NCBI RefSeq assembly: GCF_932294415.1
Contig: NC_065536.1
Coordinates: 930,001 to 994,000 of the forward strand
Direction of reading: 5' to 3'
Source: Quercus robur
Taxonomy: Eukaryota; Streptophyta; Magnoliopsida; Fagales; Fagaceae
DNA: 64,000 nt
The notes under the pieces were generated by a model. That model was not told where the DNA came from and did no database searches. It worked only from the letters and a program-made list of their open reading frames with translations. Made by a program: the position numbers and the translations under genes. Below, one piece after another: positions 11,776-23,796 of the stretch (position 1 is its first letter; every line of letters starts with the position of its first letter).

Positions 11776-11818
11776 GGTACCATTCTTGACCAGCAGTGTC
11801 CCAGATCTGAGCCTTGAC
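11776..11818 (-). pseudogene. Captured Rab GTPase fragment (G3 motif)
   Basis: The minus strand reads VKAQIWDTAGQEWY. WDTAGQE is the switch II/G3 nucleotide-binding motif of Rab GTPases, and KAQIWDTAGQE is characteristic of the plant RabA (Rab11) class that works in membrane traffic. Only about 14 codons are present. The fragment joins the DUF538 piece directly at a shared GTCAAGGC, which suggests a microhomology junction. Confidence 0.75.
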
Positions 11819-12110
11819 GGTGACCATGCCGACCTCGAACACCAAGTCTTCGCCGATGGATCAAATCCCAGTGATGGGACCACCACTTGAATAATGCACG
11901 GACCCGAATCCCATCGAGCTCAGCGATCTTACCTGAAACGATCTTTCCCTTGACTGTCTTGGAATAGGTGGCGAGGTAGTTGTTCGGCGGGAGATTGATC
12001 TTGCAGTCGCCGAAGGTCTTGTTTATGGAGCAGCCATGGACTGAGGAGGGTAAGAGTCCGACTGGGAAGCCGTAGTTGGTGAGCTCAGTGTGGGTATTTG
12101 TTGCACTGTC
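11811..12110 (-). pseudogene. Captured DUF538 protein fragment
   Basis: Minus-strand translation gives TELTNYGFPVGLLPSSV, then CKINLPPNNYLATYSKTVKG, KIAELDGIRVRALFKWWS and, after a frameshift at the 'GGGATTTGATCC' stretch, EDLVFEVGMVTVKA. These are the successive conserved blocks of plant DUF538 proteins, a small family of uncertain biochemical role. The piece covers most of the domain but is frameshifted (near 11875-11885) and then runs into the Rab fragment. A functional product is unlikely. Confidence 0.78.
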
Positions 12111-12469
12111 TGGTTGCCAAGAAAGTGAGAGAAAATAGAGAAGAAAAGAAAATATTTTTTTATTTGGATTTTTAATATAATTGCTGATGTGGATGTGCTT
12201 ATGTGGAATTTTTTAATTCCAAGAATGGAGCCTAGAGAGAGTGGAAAAGGGAATCCAAGAAAGTATTGGGGTTTTCACTTTAATGGAATTTTGGTAATTT
12301 TGATAATTGAGTAATTGGGTGAGTTGGGGTTTTCCATAATAATTGGGTTGTGTTAGATTTGGGTTAGAAGCAATTAGTTAAATGGATTTTAACGAGTAAA
12401 TGGGTTTTATATACCTAACCCAATTATGCCCACCCTAAACCCACCCATTTGACACCCCCTAGCGTAAAC

Positions 12470-12716
12470 TGACTAGTGACCAACAGAGTATAAGCTCAAT
12501 AAAGAATAACAAGCTCTCTATAGTAATATATTTGCCGAATTGATGCCTAATTGAAATAATGAGTCCATGCACAATATTGAGTCCACGCACAACTTGAGGA
12601 TAGTGTTTAATAATTAATATAATTAATATGCCAAATATAGTAATTTTGTTCCTGCGAGTACGGCATCTTGGAGACTTTGTTATTAGAAGAATTAATCAGG
12701 TCCAAGTCTAGTCGAA
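12470..12716. other. Left host flank of the Helitron array
   Basis: Non-coding. Bases about 12635-12712 (TAGTAATTTTGTTCCTGCGAG and following) resemble about 6950-7030, so this is part of a duplicated receptor-kinase flank. It ends ...GAA directly before the TC of the first Helitron. Confidence 0.5.
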
Positions 12717-14346
12717 TCTATATATTACTAAAAGCTGAAGCGTAGCGTTTAATATTGCTGCTCTCACATTGTGCCACATCAGCTGCCACGTCATTCTTTT
12801 TTTTTTTTTTTCTTTTTTAAAATTTAATTTGTCCTACAATTTTAAAATGGTTTTTACAATTTTGAACCCTATAAATGTAGCCCACTACTTATTTATTTAA
12901 TTCCATTATTACCCTATAATAAATCTATATAATTAATCCAGCCCACCTCTTATTTATTTAGTTTCACAATCAAGACCAACCCAAAGCCTTTTCAGTTCAG
13001 TTTTAGGGTTTTATGTGAGCCTTTTCAGCTTAAAAAAACAAAAACAAAAACAAAAAAAAAAAAAAAAAAACAAAAACAAAAACAAAAACAAAAACAAAAA
13101 CAAAACAAAACGTTGAAACCTTTCAAGCTTTAGGGGTTTTTTTTTTTTTTTTTTTCCAATTTTCTTATAATTATTTTTAACATTTATTTTTTTAATATTT
13201 ATACTTCTCCAACCTTTCTCTCTCTCTTACCATTTCATCTCCCCACTACTTCAATCTTTCTCCCTCCCTTACCTTTTCATCTCCCTACTACCCTCTACAT
13301 TAATATCATTCTTCCTCTTTCTCTTCATCCTCTTTTATTTTTGTCTCTTCTTATTCACATCCCCTTACTATAAATTTGTCATTATCTCTTCTATTCTTTG
13401 CATAATTTTCCCTCACAAAAAAAAAGGTCCCCTCTCTCTCTCTCTCTCTAAATTTTTTGGTAGATTTTTTTATTTTTCTTGCATCTCTACTTTAGGTTGA
13501 TAATTTTTTATATTCTTTAAAACTCTATTTTGGGTTACTGCGATTTAGTTTTGTTGTTAAAATTATGATTTAGTTTTGTTTTTTAAATTGTTGTTGTTGT
13601 TTTTTTTTTTTTTTTTTTTTTATTCTCTTTGATTGTTAAATGTTATCCTATTGCCTTCTAAAGAATTAAATATAGCATATAAAAATATAATATTATTCTA
13701 TTACATAGCATGATTTGGATAATTTGGTATTTATTCGGTTACATAGCATGATTTTTTATAGTGCTCAATTTAGATGTCAAACTATGAGACTTTACTAATT
13801 TTTGTTTATTTTCTAATCCTTTGTGGTTGACAAAGACTCTTAATAGTTGTATTAGAAGTACTCTATAATGCCATTTATTTAAAGAAAAGCAAAGGTTAGC
13901 CAAACGAAAATAATTGGATAGGTGAAAAATTTTAACTTTTGCAATTTTATTTTTATTATTATTATTTTATAACAATGCATGTATAGAAATATAATTCTTA
14001 GGTTTTGCTAATAATTGTTTATTTGATAATATGTTTTGGGTGAACGAAATTATAATTTCTACAAAAAAAAATAACCTTAATAGATTATCAAAAAATAAAA
14101 TTTATCCTAATATTAGTTCAATTAATTATTGTTAAGTTTTATTAATTTTTTTTTTTTAGTTTACGTTTTTTTGTTGTTTTGGATTGTTCTTATATTATAT
14201 TTATGATTGTTCTTATAATAAATAAAAATATGACTATGAAATACATTACTCATTATTAGATTAGTTTAAATTGTAAAAAAAATAATAATAATAATAAAAC
14301 CACCATAAAAATAATTATCACGCGCAACGCACAGGTTCGCGGCTAG
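12717..14346 (+). mobile_element. Non-autonomous Helitron, array copy 1
   Basis: It has the 5' end TCTATATATTACTAAAAGC and 3' end TTCGCGGCTAG, inserted between A and T with no duplication, as Helitrons are. Just before the end, CGCGCAACGCACAGGTTCGCG can fold: CGCG and AAC pair with GTT and CGCG around a short loop. No Rep/helicase is encoded. The interior has (CAAAAA)n, T tracts, a CT-rich block and ATTATT runs. Confidence 0.9.
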
Positions 14347-14709
14347 TAAAATATAAAAAACAAACATTTGGTAATGACTTCATATATCATGACAAGTGAT
14401 TTCATATGTCCTAACACATTGTATTATCCTTACTGTCACGTGACGTGAGGTTGATGAGTCCACACCAGAAACTTCTTTTTGTTGTTTAGCCAAAAATAAA
14501 GAGAAAGTGATTTCATATTATAACTTGCAAGTAAGAACAAAGAAAAATGAAAAGAAATTGATTTGATATATAACCTAATGTAGAAGAGACCTGGACAACC
14601 TTCAATTATTCATATGCTTGTAGCCAATTTATCTTGAGGGTTTAACTTTTTTTTTTGCTAAATCTCGAGGGTTAACTTAATAGTTATCTTTTTCTACAAG
14701 TTAGAGTAA
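14347..14709 (+). repeat. Inter-Helitron spacer, copy 1 (363 bp)
   Basis: It begins TAAAATATAAAAAAC and ends TTAGAGTAA, and is repeated almost unchanged at 16311-16674 and 18324-18687. It has no coding frame. It differs from the DNA on the outer left and outer right of the array. Confidence 0.9.
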
Positions 14710-16310
14710 TCTATATATTACTAAAAGTTGAAACGTAGTGTTTAATGCTGCTGCTCTCACGTTGTACCACATCAGCTGCCACGTCATTCTTTTCTTTTTC
14801 TTTTTCTTTTTTAAAATATAATTTGTCCTACAATTTTAAAATGGTTTTTACAATTTTCAACCCTATAAATGTAGCCACTACTTATTTATTTACTTCCACT
14901 ATCACCCTATAATAAATTTGTATAATTAATTCAACCCACCTCTTATTTATTTAGTTCCACAATCAAGACCAACCCAAAGCCTTTTCAGTTCAGCTTTAGG
15001 GTTTTAAGTGAGCCTTTTCAGCTTAAAAATAAAAAATAAAAAAAAAACAAAAAACAAAAAAAAAAAACCAAAAACAAAAACAAAAACAAAAACAAAACAA
15101 AACGTTGAAACCTTTCAAGCTTTAGGGTTTTTTTTTTTTTTTTTTTTTTTTTTTCCAATTTTCTTATAATTGTTTTTAATATTTATTTTTTTAATATTTA
15201 TACTTCTCCAACCTTTCTCTCCCTCTTACCATTTCATCTCTCCACTACTTCAATCTTTCTCCCTCCCTCACCTTTTTATCTCCCTACTACCCTCTACATT
15301 AATATCATTCTTCCTGTTTCTCTTCATCCTCCTTTATTTTTGTCTCTTCTTATTCACACCCTCTTACAATAAATTTGTCATTATCTCTTCTATTCTATGC
15401 ATAGTTTTCCCTCACAAAAAAAAAAGGTCCCCTCCCTCTCTCTCTCTAAATTTTTTGGTGGATTTTTTTTATTTTTCTTGCATCTCTACTTTAGGTTGAT
15501 AATTTTTTATATTCTTTAAAACTCTATTTTGGGATAATGCGATTTAGTTTTGTTTTTAAAATTGTGATTTAATTTTTTTTTTTTAAATTGTTGTTGTTGT
15601 TTTTTTTTATCTTTTATTCTCTTTGATTGTTAAATGTTATCCTATTGCGTTCTAAAGAATTAAATATAGTATATAAAAATATAATATTATTCTATTACAC
15701 AGCATGATTTGGATAATTTGGTATTTATTTGGTTACATAGCATGATTTTTTATAGTGTTCAATTTAGATGTTAAACTATGAGACTTTACTAATTTTTGTT
15801 TATTTTCTAATCCTTTGTGGTTGACAAAGACTCTTAATAGTTGTATTAGAAGTACTCTATAATACCATTTATTTAAAGAAAAGCAAAAGTTAGTCAAACG
15901 AAAATTATTGGATAGGTGAAAATTTTTAACTTTTGCAATTTTATTTTTATTATTATTATTTTATAACAATGCATGTATAGAAATATAATTCTTAGGTTTT
16001 GCTAATAATTGTTTATTTGATAATATGTTTTGGGTGGCCGAAATTATAATTTCTACAAAGAAAATAACCTTAATAGATTATCAAAAAAAAATTATTCTAA
16101 TATTAGTTCAATTAATCATTGTTAAGTTTTATTAATTTTTTTTTTAGTTTACGTTTTTATGGTGTTTTGGATTGTTCCTATAATAAATAAAAATATAATT
16201 ATGAAATACATTACTCATTATTAGATTAGTTTAAATTGTAAAAATAAAAAAATAATAATAAAACCACCATAAAAATAATTATCATGCGCAACGCACGGGT
16301 TCGCGGCTAA
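14710..16310 (+). mobile_element. Non-autonomous Helitron, array copy 2
   Basis: Same 5' end and interior as copy 1. It ends CTAA instead of CTAG, which still fits the CTRR rule, and its terminal hairpin has one change (ATGCGCAACGC). No protein is encoded. Confidence 0.9.
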
Positions 16311-16674
16311 TAAAATATAAAAAACAAACATTTGGTAATGACTTCATATATCATGACAAGTGATTTCATATGTCCAAACACGTTGTATTATCCTTACTTT
16401 CACGTAATGTGAGATTGATGAGTCCACACCAGAAACTTCTTTTTCTTGTTTAGCCAAAAATAAAGAGAAAGTGATTTCATATTATAACTTGCAAGTAAGA
16501 ACAAAGAAAAAGGAAAAGAAATTGATTTGATATATAACCTAATGTAGAAGAGACCTGGACAACCTTCAATTATTCATATGCTTGTAGCCAATTTATCTTG
16601 AGGGTTTAACTTTTTTTTTTTGCTAAATCTTGAGGGTTAACTTAATAGTTATCTTTTTCTACAAGTTAGAGTAA
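16311..16674 (+). repeat. Inter-Helitron spacer, copy 2 (364 bp)
   Basis: Near-identical to the spacer at 14347-14709, with scattered substitutions such as TCCAAACACG for TCCTAACACA. Confidence 0.9.
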
Positions 16675-16983
16675 TCTATATATTACTAAAAGCTAAAGCG
16701 TAGCGTTTAATGCTGCTGCTCTCATGTTGTACCACATCAGCTGCCACGTCATTTTTTTTTCTTTTTCCTTTTTAAAATATAATTTGTCCTACAATTTTGA
16801 AATGGTTTTTACAATTTTCAACCCTATAAATGTAGCCCACTACTTATTTATTTACTTCCACTATCACCCTATAATAAATCTGTATAATTAATTCAGCCCA
16901 CCTGTTATTTATTTAGTTCCACAATCAAGACCAACCCAAAGCCTTTTCAGTTCTGCTTTAGGGTTTTAAGTGAGACTTTTCAG

Positions 16984-17023
<40 letters not shown>

Positions 17024-17544
17024 AAAAAAACAAAAAAACAAAACAAAACGTTGAAACCTTTCAAGCTTTAGGGTTTTTTTTTTTTTTTTTTTTTTTTAAT
17101 TTTCTTATAACTGTTTTTAACATTTATTTTTTTAATATTTATACTTCTCCAACCTTTCTCTCTCTCTTACCATTTCATCTCTCCACTACTTCAATCTTTC
17201 TCCCTCCCTTACCTTTTCATCTCCCGACTACCCTCTACATTAATATCATTCTTCCTCTTTCTCTTCATCCTCCTTTATTTTTGTCTCTTCTTATTCACAC
17301 CCTCTTACCATAAATTTGTCATTATCTCTTCTATTCTATGCATAGTTTTCCCTCACAAAAAAAAAAGGTCCCCTCTCTCTCTCTCTCTGTGTAAATTTTT
17401 GGGTGGATTTTTTTATTTTTCTTGCATCTCTACTTTAGGTTGATAATTTTTTATATTCTTTAAAACTCTATTTTGGGTTAATGCGATTTAGTTTTGTTTT
17501 TAAAATTGTGATTTAGTTTTGTTTTTAAAATTGTTGTTGTTGTT

Positions 17545-17609
<65 letters not shown>

Positions 17610-18323
17610 CTCTTTGATTGTTAAATGTTATCCTATTGCGTTCTAAATAATTAAATATAGCATATAAAAATATAATATTATTCTATTACATAGCATGATT
17701 TGGATAATTTGGTATTTATTCGGTTACATAGCATGATTTTTTATAGTGCTCAATTTAGATGTTAAACTATGAGACTTTACTAATTTTTGTTTATTTTCCA
17801 ATCCTTTGTGGTTGACAAGGACTTTTAATAGTTGTATTAGAAGTACTCTATAATGCCATTTATTTAAAGAAAAGAAAAGGTTAGCCAAACGAAAATAATT
17901 GGAAATGTGAAAAATTTTAACTTTTGCAATTTTATTTTTATTATTATTATTTTATAACAATGCATGTATATAAATATAATTCTTAGGTTTTGCTAATAAT
18001 TGTTTATTTGATAATATGTTTTGGGTGGCCGAAATTATAATTTCTACAAAGAAAATAACCTTAATAGATTATCAAAAAAAAAAAAAATTCTAATATTAGT
18101 TCAATTAATCATTGTTAAGTTTTATTAATTTTTTTTTAGTTTACGTTTTTTTGTTGTTTTGGATTGTTCCTATATTATATTTATGATTGTTCCTATAATA
18201 AATAAAAATATGATTATGAAATACATTACTCATTATTAGATTAGTTTAAATTGTAAAAAAAAAAAAATTAATAAAACCACCATAAAAATAATTATCACGC
18301 GCAACGCACGGGTTCGCGGCTAG
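16675..18323 (+). mobile_element. Non-autonomous Helitron, array copy 3
   Basis: Same ends as copy 1 (TCTATATATTAC...CGGCTAG). It contains an A tract of about 34 bases (16988-17022) and a T tract of about 64 bases (17546-17609), the longest homopolymers in the window. No protein is encoded. Confidence 0.9.
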
Positions 18324-18687
18324 TAAAATATAAAAAACAAACATTTGATAATGACTTCATATATCATGACAAGTGATTTCATATGTCCTAACACGTTGTA
18401 TTATCCTTACTGTCACATGACGTGAGGTTGATGAGTCCACACCAGAAACTTCTTTTTGTTGTTTAGCCAAAAATAAAGAGAAAGTGATTTCATATTATAA
18501 TTTGCAAGTAAGAACAAAGAAAAAGGAAAAGAAATTGATTTGATATATAACCTAATGTAGAAGAGACCTGGACAACCTTCAATTATTCATATGCTTTTAG
18601 CCAATTTATCTTGAGTGTTTAACTTTTTTTTTTTGCTAAATCTTGAGGGTTAACTTAATAGTTATCTTTTTCTACAAGTTAGAGTAA
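18324..18687 (+). repeat. Inter-Helitron spacer, copy 3 (364 bp)
   Basis: Third near-identical copy of the spacer between Helitrons, again starting TAAAATATAAAAAAC right after a CTAG end and finishing AGAGTAA before TC. Confidence 0.9.
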
Positions 18688-19014
18688 TCTATATATTATT
18701 AAAAGCTGAAGCATAGCGTTTAATGCTGCTGCTCTCACGTTGTACCACATCAGCTGCCATGTCATTCTTTTTTTTTTTTCTTTTTCTTTTTTAAAATATA
18801 ATTTGTCCTACAATTTTAAAATAGTTTTTACAGTTTTCAATCCTATAAATGTAGCCCACTACTTTTTTATTTACTTCCACTATCACCCTGTAATAAATCT
18901 GTATAATTAATTCAGTCCACCTCTTATTTATTTAGTTCCACAATAAAGACCAACCCAAAGCCTTTTCAGTTCAGCTTTAGGGTTTTAAGTGAGCCTTTTC
19001 AGCCTTAAAAAAAC

Positions 19015-19046
<32 letters not shown>

Positions 19047-19656
19047 AAAAACAAAAACAAAAACAAAACAAAACGTTGAAACCTTTCAAGCTTTAGGGTT
19101 TTTTTTTTTTTTTTTTTTTTTTCCAATTTTCTTATAATTGTTTTTAACATTTATTTTTTTAATATTTATACTTCTCCAACCTTTCTCTCTCTCTTACCAT
19201 TTCATCTCTCCACTACTTCAATCTTTCTCCCTCCCCTACCATTTCATCTCCTTACTACCCTCTACATTAATATCATTCTTTCTCTTTCTCTTCATCCTCC
19301 TTTATTTTTGTCTCTTCTTATTCACACCCTCTTACTATAAATTTGTCATTATCTCTTCTATTCTATGCATAGTTTTCCCTCACAAAAAAAAAGGTCCCCT
19401 CTCTCTCTCTCTCTAAATTTTTTGGTGGATTTTTTTATTTTTCTTGCATCTCTACTTTAGGTTGATAATTTTTTATATTCTTTAAAACTCTATTTTGGGT
19501 TAATGCGATTTAGTTTTGTTTTTTAAATTGTTGTTGTTGTTGTTGTTGTTTTTTTTTTTTTTTTTTTTTATTCTCTTTGATTGTTAAATGTTATCCTATT
19601 GCGTTCTAAAGAATTAAATATAGCATATAAAAATATAATATTATTCTATTACATAG

Positions 19657-20789
19657 TGAAAGTTCAAAAACGTGTACAAAACACCTTTGAACGTTTAGAC
19701 CCCCAAATTACAACTTAACCAATTCAAGTAATATGTCAAACAACTAGTGTGCAGAAACTTAACATATGCTATAATACGAAATTGGTTAAAAACTATCTAA
19801 GCCAAAACAAAATATAATCCACAGCAAATAATAAAAAGGCAAAGATAGAGAGGAAGGAAGATGCAAACACAAAGACAACACGCGATGTGTTATCGAAGAG
19901 GAAACCGAAGCTCTCGGCGTAAAACCTCTCCGCCGCCCTCCAAGCGGTAAACAATCCACTAGAAAATACAGTTGGGATACAAGGACAGCAATAGACCCTC
20001 CAAGCCTAATCTACCCAGTGCACCTAAGCCCTCCAAGCTTCTTGCTCCAACGAGGTTGCGCCGAACCTTTTTCTTTTCTAGCTTCCCGGATTCCGCTACT
20101 AGACCGTAGCATCAACCAATGAAGATTGGTTCCTTCCTAACTACTTCCCAGAAATCCAAACAACTGTCTCACAGTGATGATGATGGTGAGAACCAGGTTT
20201 GGTATAATACCTCTCAAGGATTTGACAATGGAGAGGAAGAGAGTTGAGGAATTTGAAGAGACTCTAATGTATAGATTGTGGGTGAATCAATCTAGTTTTC
20301 CTTTAGGGTTTCTCTCTCAAAATTCTCTCTGGACGCTCTCTTTCAATCGTGGGTAAAAGGGGTATTTATACTGGAGTGGGAGAGGAATGTGAAACGTTAG
20401 GTTTTACAAAACAGGGGTGGCTCGCGGCTTGACCTCGCGGCTTGACTAAGTCGCGAGATCCAGTCGCGAGTTAACCGTATGGCCAGTTGTCTTGTTTTGT
20501 CCTGTAGTGCTCCAGCTAGCATGACTGTTCATCTTCCAGCATGCTTGGCACGTGTGCTGCTTCTGGCGGTTTGCAGCCGCGAGTCACCCGCGAGTCACCC
20601 GCGAGTCCCAGCCGCGAGTCCCAGCCGCGAGTCTCTGTTTTCTTGCACACTCTTGAGCAATCTTCACTCTATTTCACTCACTACCCTTACAACAAACCCA
20701 CCTAAATACAGGGTTACTAAATGCTGAATTACAAGCAAATTTGGCACGGAATAAAGCCAATTAGATGGTTGAATAAATTCAACCTTACA
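19657..20789 (-). repeat. 3' LTR of the gag-only element
   Basis: Left LTR, 1133 bp, bounded TGAAAGTTC...CCTTACA on the plus strand. The TATA box, read on the minus strand as TATAAATAC, lies at 20362-20370. Upstream in U3 are clusters of CGCGAG/CTCGCG repeats at 20421-20470 and 20576-20632. The second cluster has five units against three in the other LTR. Confidence 0.9.
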
Positions 20790-23700
20790 ATCTCCCCCTT
20801 TGGCTATTCCGTGACAAAACCCTAAAACAGACTCTAGACTTAACATGTGAGTTGGGAACAGTTGAACAAAACTCACTCACACCTAACTCTAGAAGCTGTG
20901 AAGCACTTGAATCATATGAACATAATACTCCTGAAACACAACAATACACCATGATCATTGTAAGCAGAAAATTATAAATGCATATGAAACAGGCAATATG
21001 TGATCAAGCAAAGATGGAGTTAAGAAACAAACCATGGCTTGATCAACCAAGTGAACACCACAAGGTAGTGATCACAGTGCTCATTCACACTTGGAATGAA
21101 CACAAGGACATACAAGTTAACAAGCACAAGGCAAGACACTTGTATGCTCAACACTCAACCAATGCATAACACACAAGGCATATGCATCTAGGAACAATCC
21201 TACAAGGGCACAAGAGTGACAGTACATAAATCAAAATGCAAGACATTTAGATTAAAGTACTGATTTCAACAAAGCATAAAGGCTGCATTAAGCAAGGTAC
21301 ATACCATAAAGCCTACAAATTATGCATAAAAACATTAACCCTAAAAGCTTACATAAGCACATGGGTACAAAGCACAAAATACTGAATATAAACTTAAATA
21401 ATATAAACTAAAAGTGCTTAAAGTTTCTCCCCTTCAAAGTGATGAGAAGCTATGATGCACTTGGAACATATATACTTGTAACCTGAAACACTTGCACAAA
21501 ACACATTAGACCCTCAAGGTAAAGCAAGTAATAAAAGGACAAGTATAACTCAAAGCACCATAAAGCCAACAAGAAAACAAACAAAACAAAGTTTTCTTAT
21601 TATTTCAATGTCTTCTCCCCCTTGGTATATGCATCTCCCCTATGGAATATCTCTCCCCTTACAAATGTGCATGAGAAATAGAATTTCTCCCCCTAAGGAT
21701 GTGCACAAGAGTCATATAGAAATGACAAAATACTCTGGTATATTCTCTAGAGAATACTCTCCCCCTTTTTGTCAGGAATAGACAAAGGATCAAGAAGAAA
21801 CGAGGGCAAGAGATGAAGGTACGAACAATGCTAATAATACATGAGGGGTGCGAGATGAATGAGAAAATGAAGGTCAAACCCAAGACAAAGTAAAATGCTA
21901 CAAAGCATAAGGTAGACATGACATGCTAGGATGAAGAAGCAAGGTAGACCAATGCATGACAAGGGTAGCAAAGGTGTGTGCAAGAGGTGGCTAAGTGCAA
22001 TGCATGACCAATGCATGAAAAATGCACATGTGGGGTAAGGTGTGTTAAATACACAACCAATGAACCAAACATGTTCCTAATGAGGAAACATGAGAAACCC
22101 CAAAGTTTGGTACTCATCGGAGTCCAAACAAGCGAGAAAATGTCTAAGAGGCATTTTATCAAACACCTAGCATGAACACTATGAACAAAAATGTGAAACA
22201 ATGCATGAACATCATGAAATCCACCCTTAATACATGTTCTTTCTGCCACAAAGGGCCAACATCCAATGCATATCAACAAAAGAAACCAATCCCATGAAGA
22301 AATTTGACAAAAATTAAGTTTTCCCAACCCCAATGATAAAAATCTCAACCAAAAGCACAAAACTCTCCAAAACATAATCCAAGGATAAAAAATAATGAAA
22401 AGAATTTATAATTACCTTAGAAATGTTAATGGATTGAAAAACCATTCAAATTGGTTGGGTTTTGATGTAAAAATATTGAAAGAGGGGTTTTAGAGAGGAT
22501 GGGAGAGGTTTAAAACAAGTTTTCCACGAAAAAGCTCTTTAAAAAGCTGATTCTGGGCGGCGAGTCGCGAGCCAAGTCGCGAGTGAGCCGCGAAACCTTT
22601 CTGTATGAACTCGCAGCTTAAACTCGCGGCTTGCAAGCCGCCAACCCGAGTAGCCAAAACTGGCAGCTTGCTGGCAGCTCACGCAAGTAGCCAAAATGAG
22701 TGGCCAAAAATTCTGACACTTGTTTTTCAAACCAGAACATGTTTAAACATTGAAAAACAAAGTAAGCACTAAACATAAACACAAAAAGTGATAAAAATCA
22801 CTTTCAAAAACATATAAAATGATCAAAAATCTTTTTAGATTAATCCATATAAGATTGAGCACACACACATCACATTTAGACAAGTACAATCTAACAAATG
22901 AATAAGACATTCATTGAATATTAGGCATGTGTGTTGTGTGTGTGTATCAAATGTGGAATAGTCCTTAGTCTAGAGTGAAGCTTCAATGATCAATTCAATC
23001 AAGTCATACATAACTAGTGCTAAGTCAAGTGGTCTATCTCAATTATAGAAATGAGTATATATGACCTCCTACAAGAAAATGATTACATATGATGAAGCTT
23101 TTCATTTGGCTTCTTTACAATTCATAACATTTGATAATTTTGAATCAAAACATCTCATTTTGAAATCGATGCCTGAAATTTGTGATATTTCAATTTGATG
23201 AACAAGCCTTTGGCTTTTTGGGCATCATACAATTTCATTTAAGTCGCTTTCCCTTTTTCTTAGTCGAATACTAGTATGTGCGACGGCTTTTGCAGCTCAT
23301 TATCTCTTTTCATTTTGAGATTTACATTTATTGAGCTCTTTAAGCAATAAAAATAAAAGAGTGGGAAGAGATATAAGCACAAGTCTACGCATGTATCAAA
23401 ACCAACATGACTATTGACAAATCATTCATGACAAGCTTGAAGATCGATTTACAACAATCACACAAAGATGTCAAGATTTTTCCCACAAAGATATAAGTGC
23501 AAAAATAACAAGCTAAGCTCGAAAATGCACAAAGTCATTTGTACAAAGGTACAAGGCCAAACTCACATGTGATATGTGCTCAAACATATACGATCAAACT
23601 TTTTGAATTTTTCACTTTTTATGTGGTTTTGGATTTTTTACTCACACAAAACAGAAATATAAAAGTAAGATCAAAAACAAAACAATGCATATAAATGAAT

Positions 23701-23796
23701 GCAAGATGCACAAAATGCATGAAGATATGACATTTAATGCATGAAGGGTCCTACAAAGATCGAAAGAATTAGATCAAGGACCAAAAGAGCAAAAGC
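20790..23796 (-). other. Non-coding internal region of the gag-only element
   Basis: About 3 kb with no credible protein. It begins next to the left LTR with the polypurine tract, and A-rich tracts and CACA/ATGCAT-rich sequence follow. A cluster of TCGCGAG-type motifs at about 22556-22640 resembles those in the LTR U3. This is where pol would lie in a complete element. Confidence 0.7.

Larger units (their letters stand above)
11432..12461. mobile_element. hAT-type element carrying two captured gene fragments
   Basis: The ends TAGGGGTGGC (left) and, on the minus strand, TAGGGGGTGTC (right) are inverted repeats. A perfect 8-bp duplication GCGTAAAC flanks it (11424-11431 and 12462-12469), the size used by hAT elements. 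No transposase is present. The subterminal DNA is rich in ACCCAAA/TTTGGGT repeats. The centre holds DUF538 and Rab fragments on the minus strand. Confidence 0.88.

Noticed and set aside
12717-18687. Regularly spaced repeats and spacers resembling a CRISPR-like layout
   Set aside because: Units are 1.6 kb with Helitron ends and the spacers are copies of each other. This is plant nuclear DNA.
15170-19416. Open frames of about 90-110 codons rich in Phe/Leu/Ser at 15170-15499 and 19138-19416
   Set aside because: They come from the CT-rich block shared by all Helitron copies, have low-complexity composition and are not kept open in every copy.
21659-22375. Overlapping minus-strand frames of 86-149 codons rich in Cys, Phe and His
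   Set aside because: They lie in the non-coding internal region of the gag-only element, built on ATGCATG/CACAAGG-rich sequence, with no domain match and several mutually overlapping frames.
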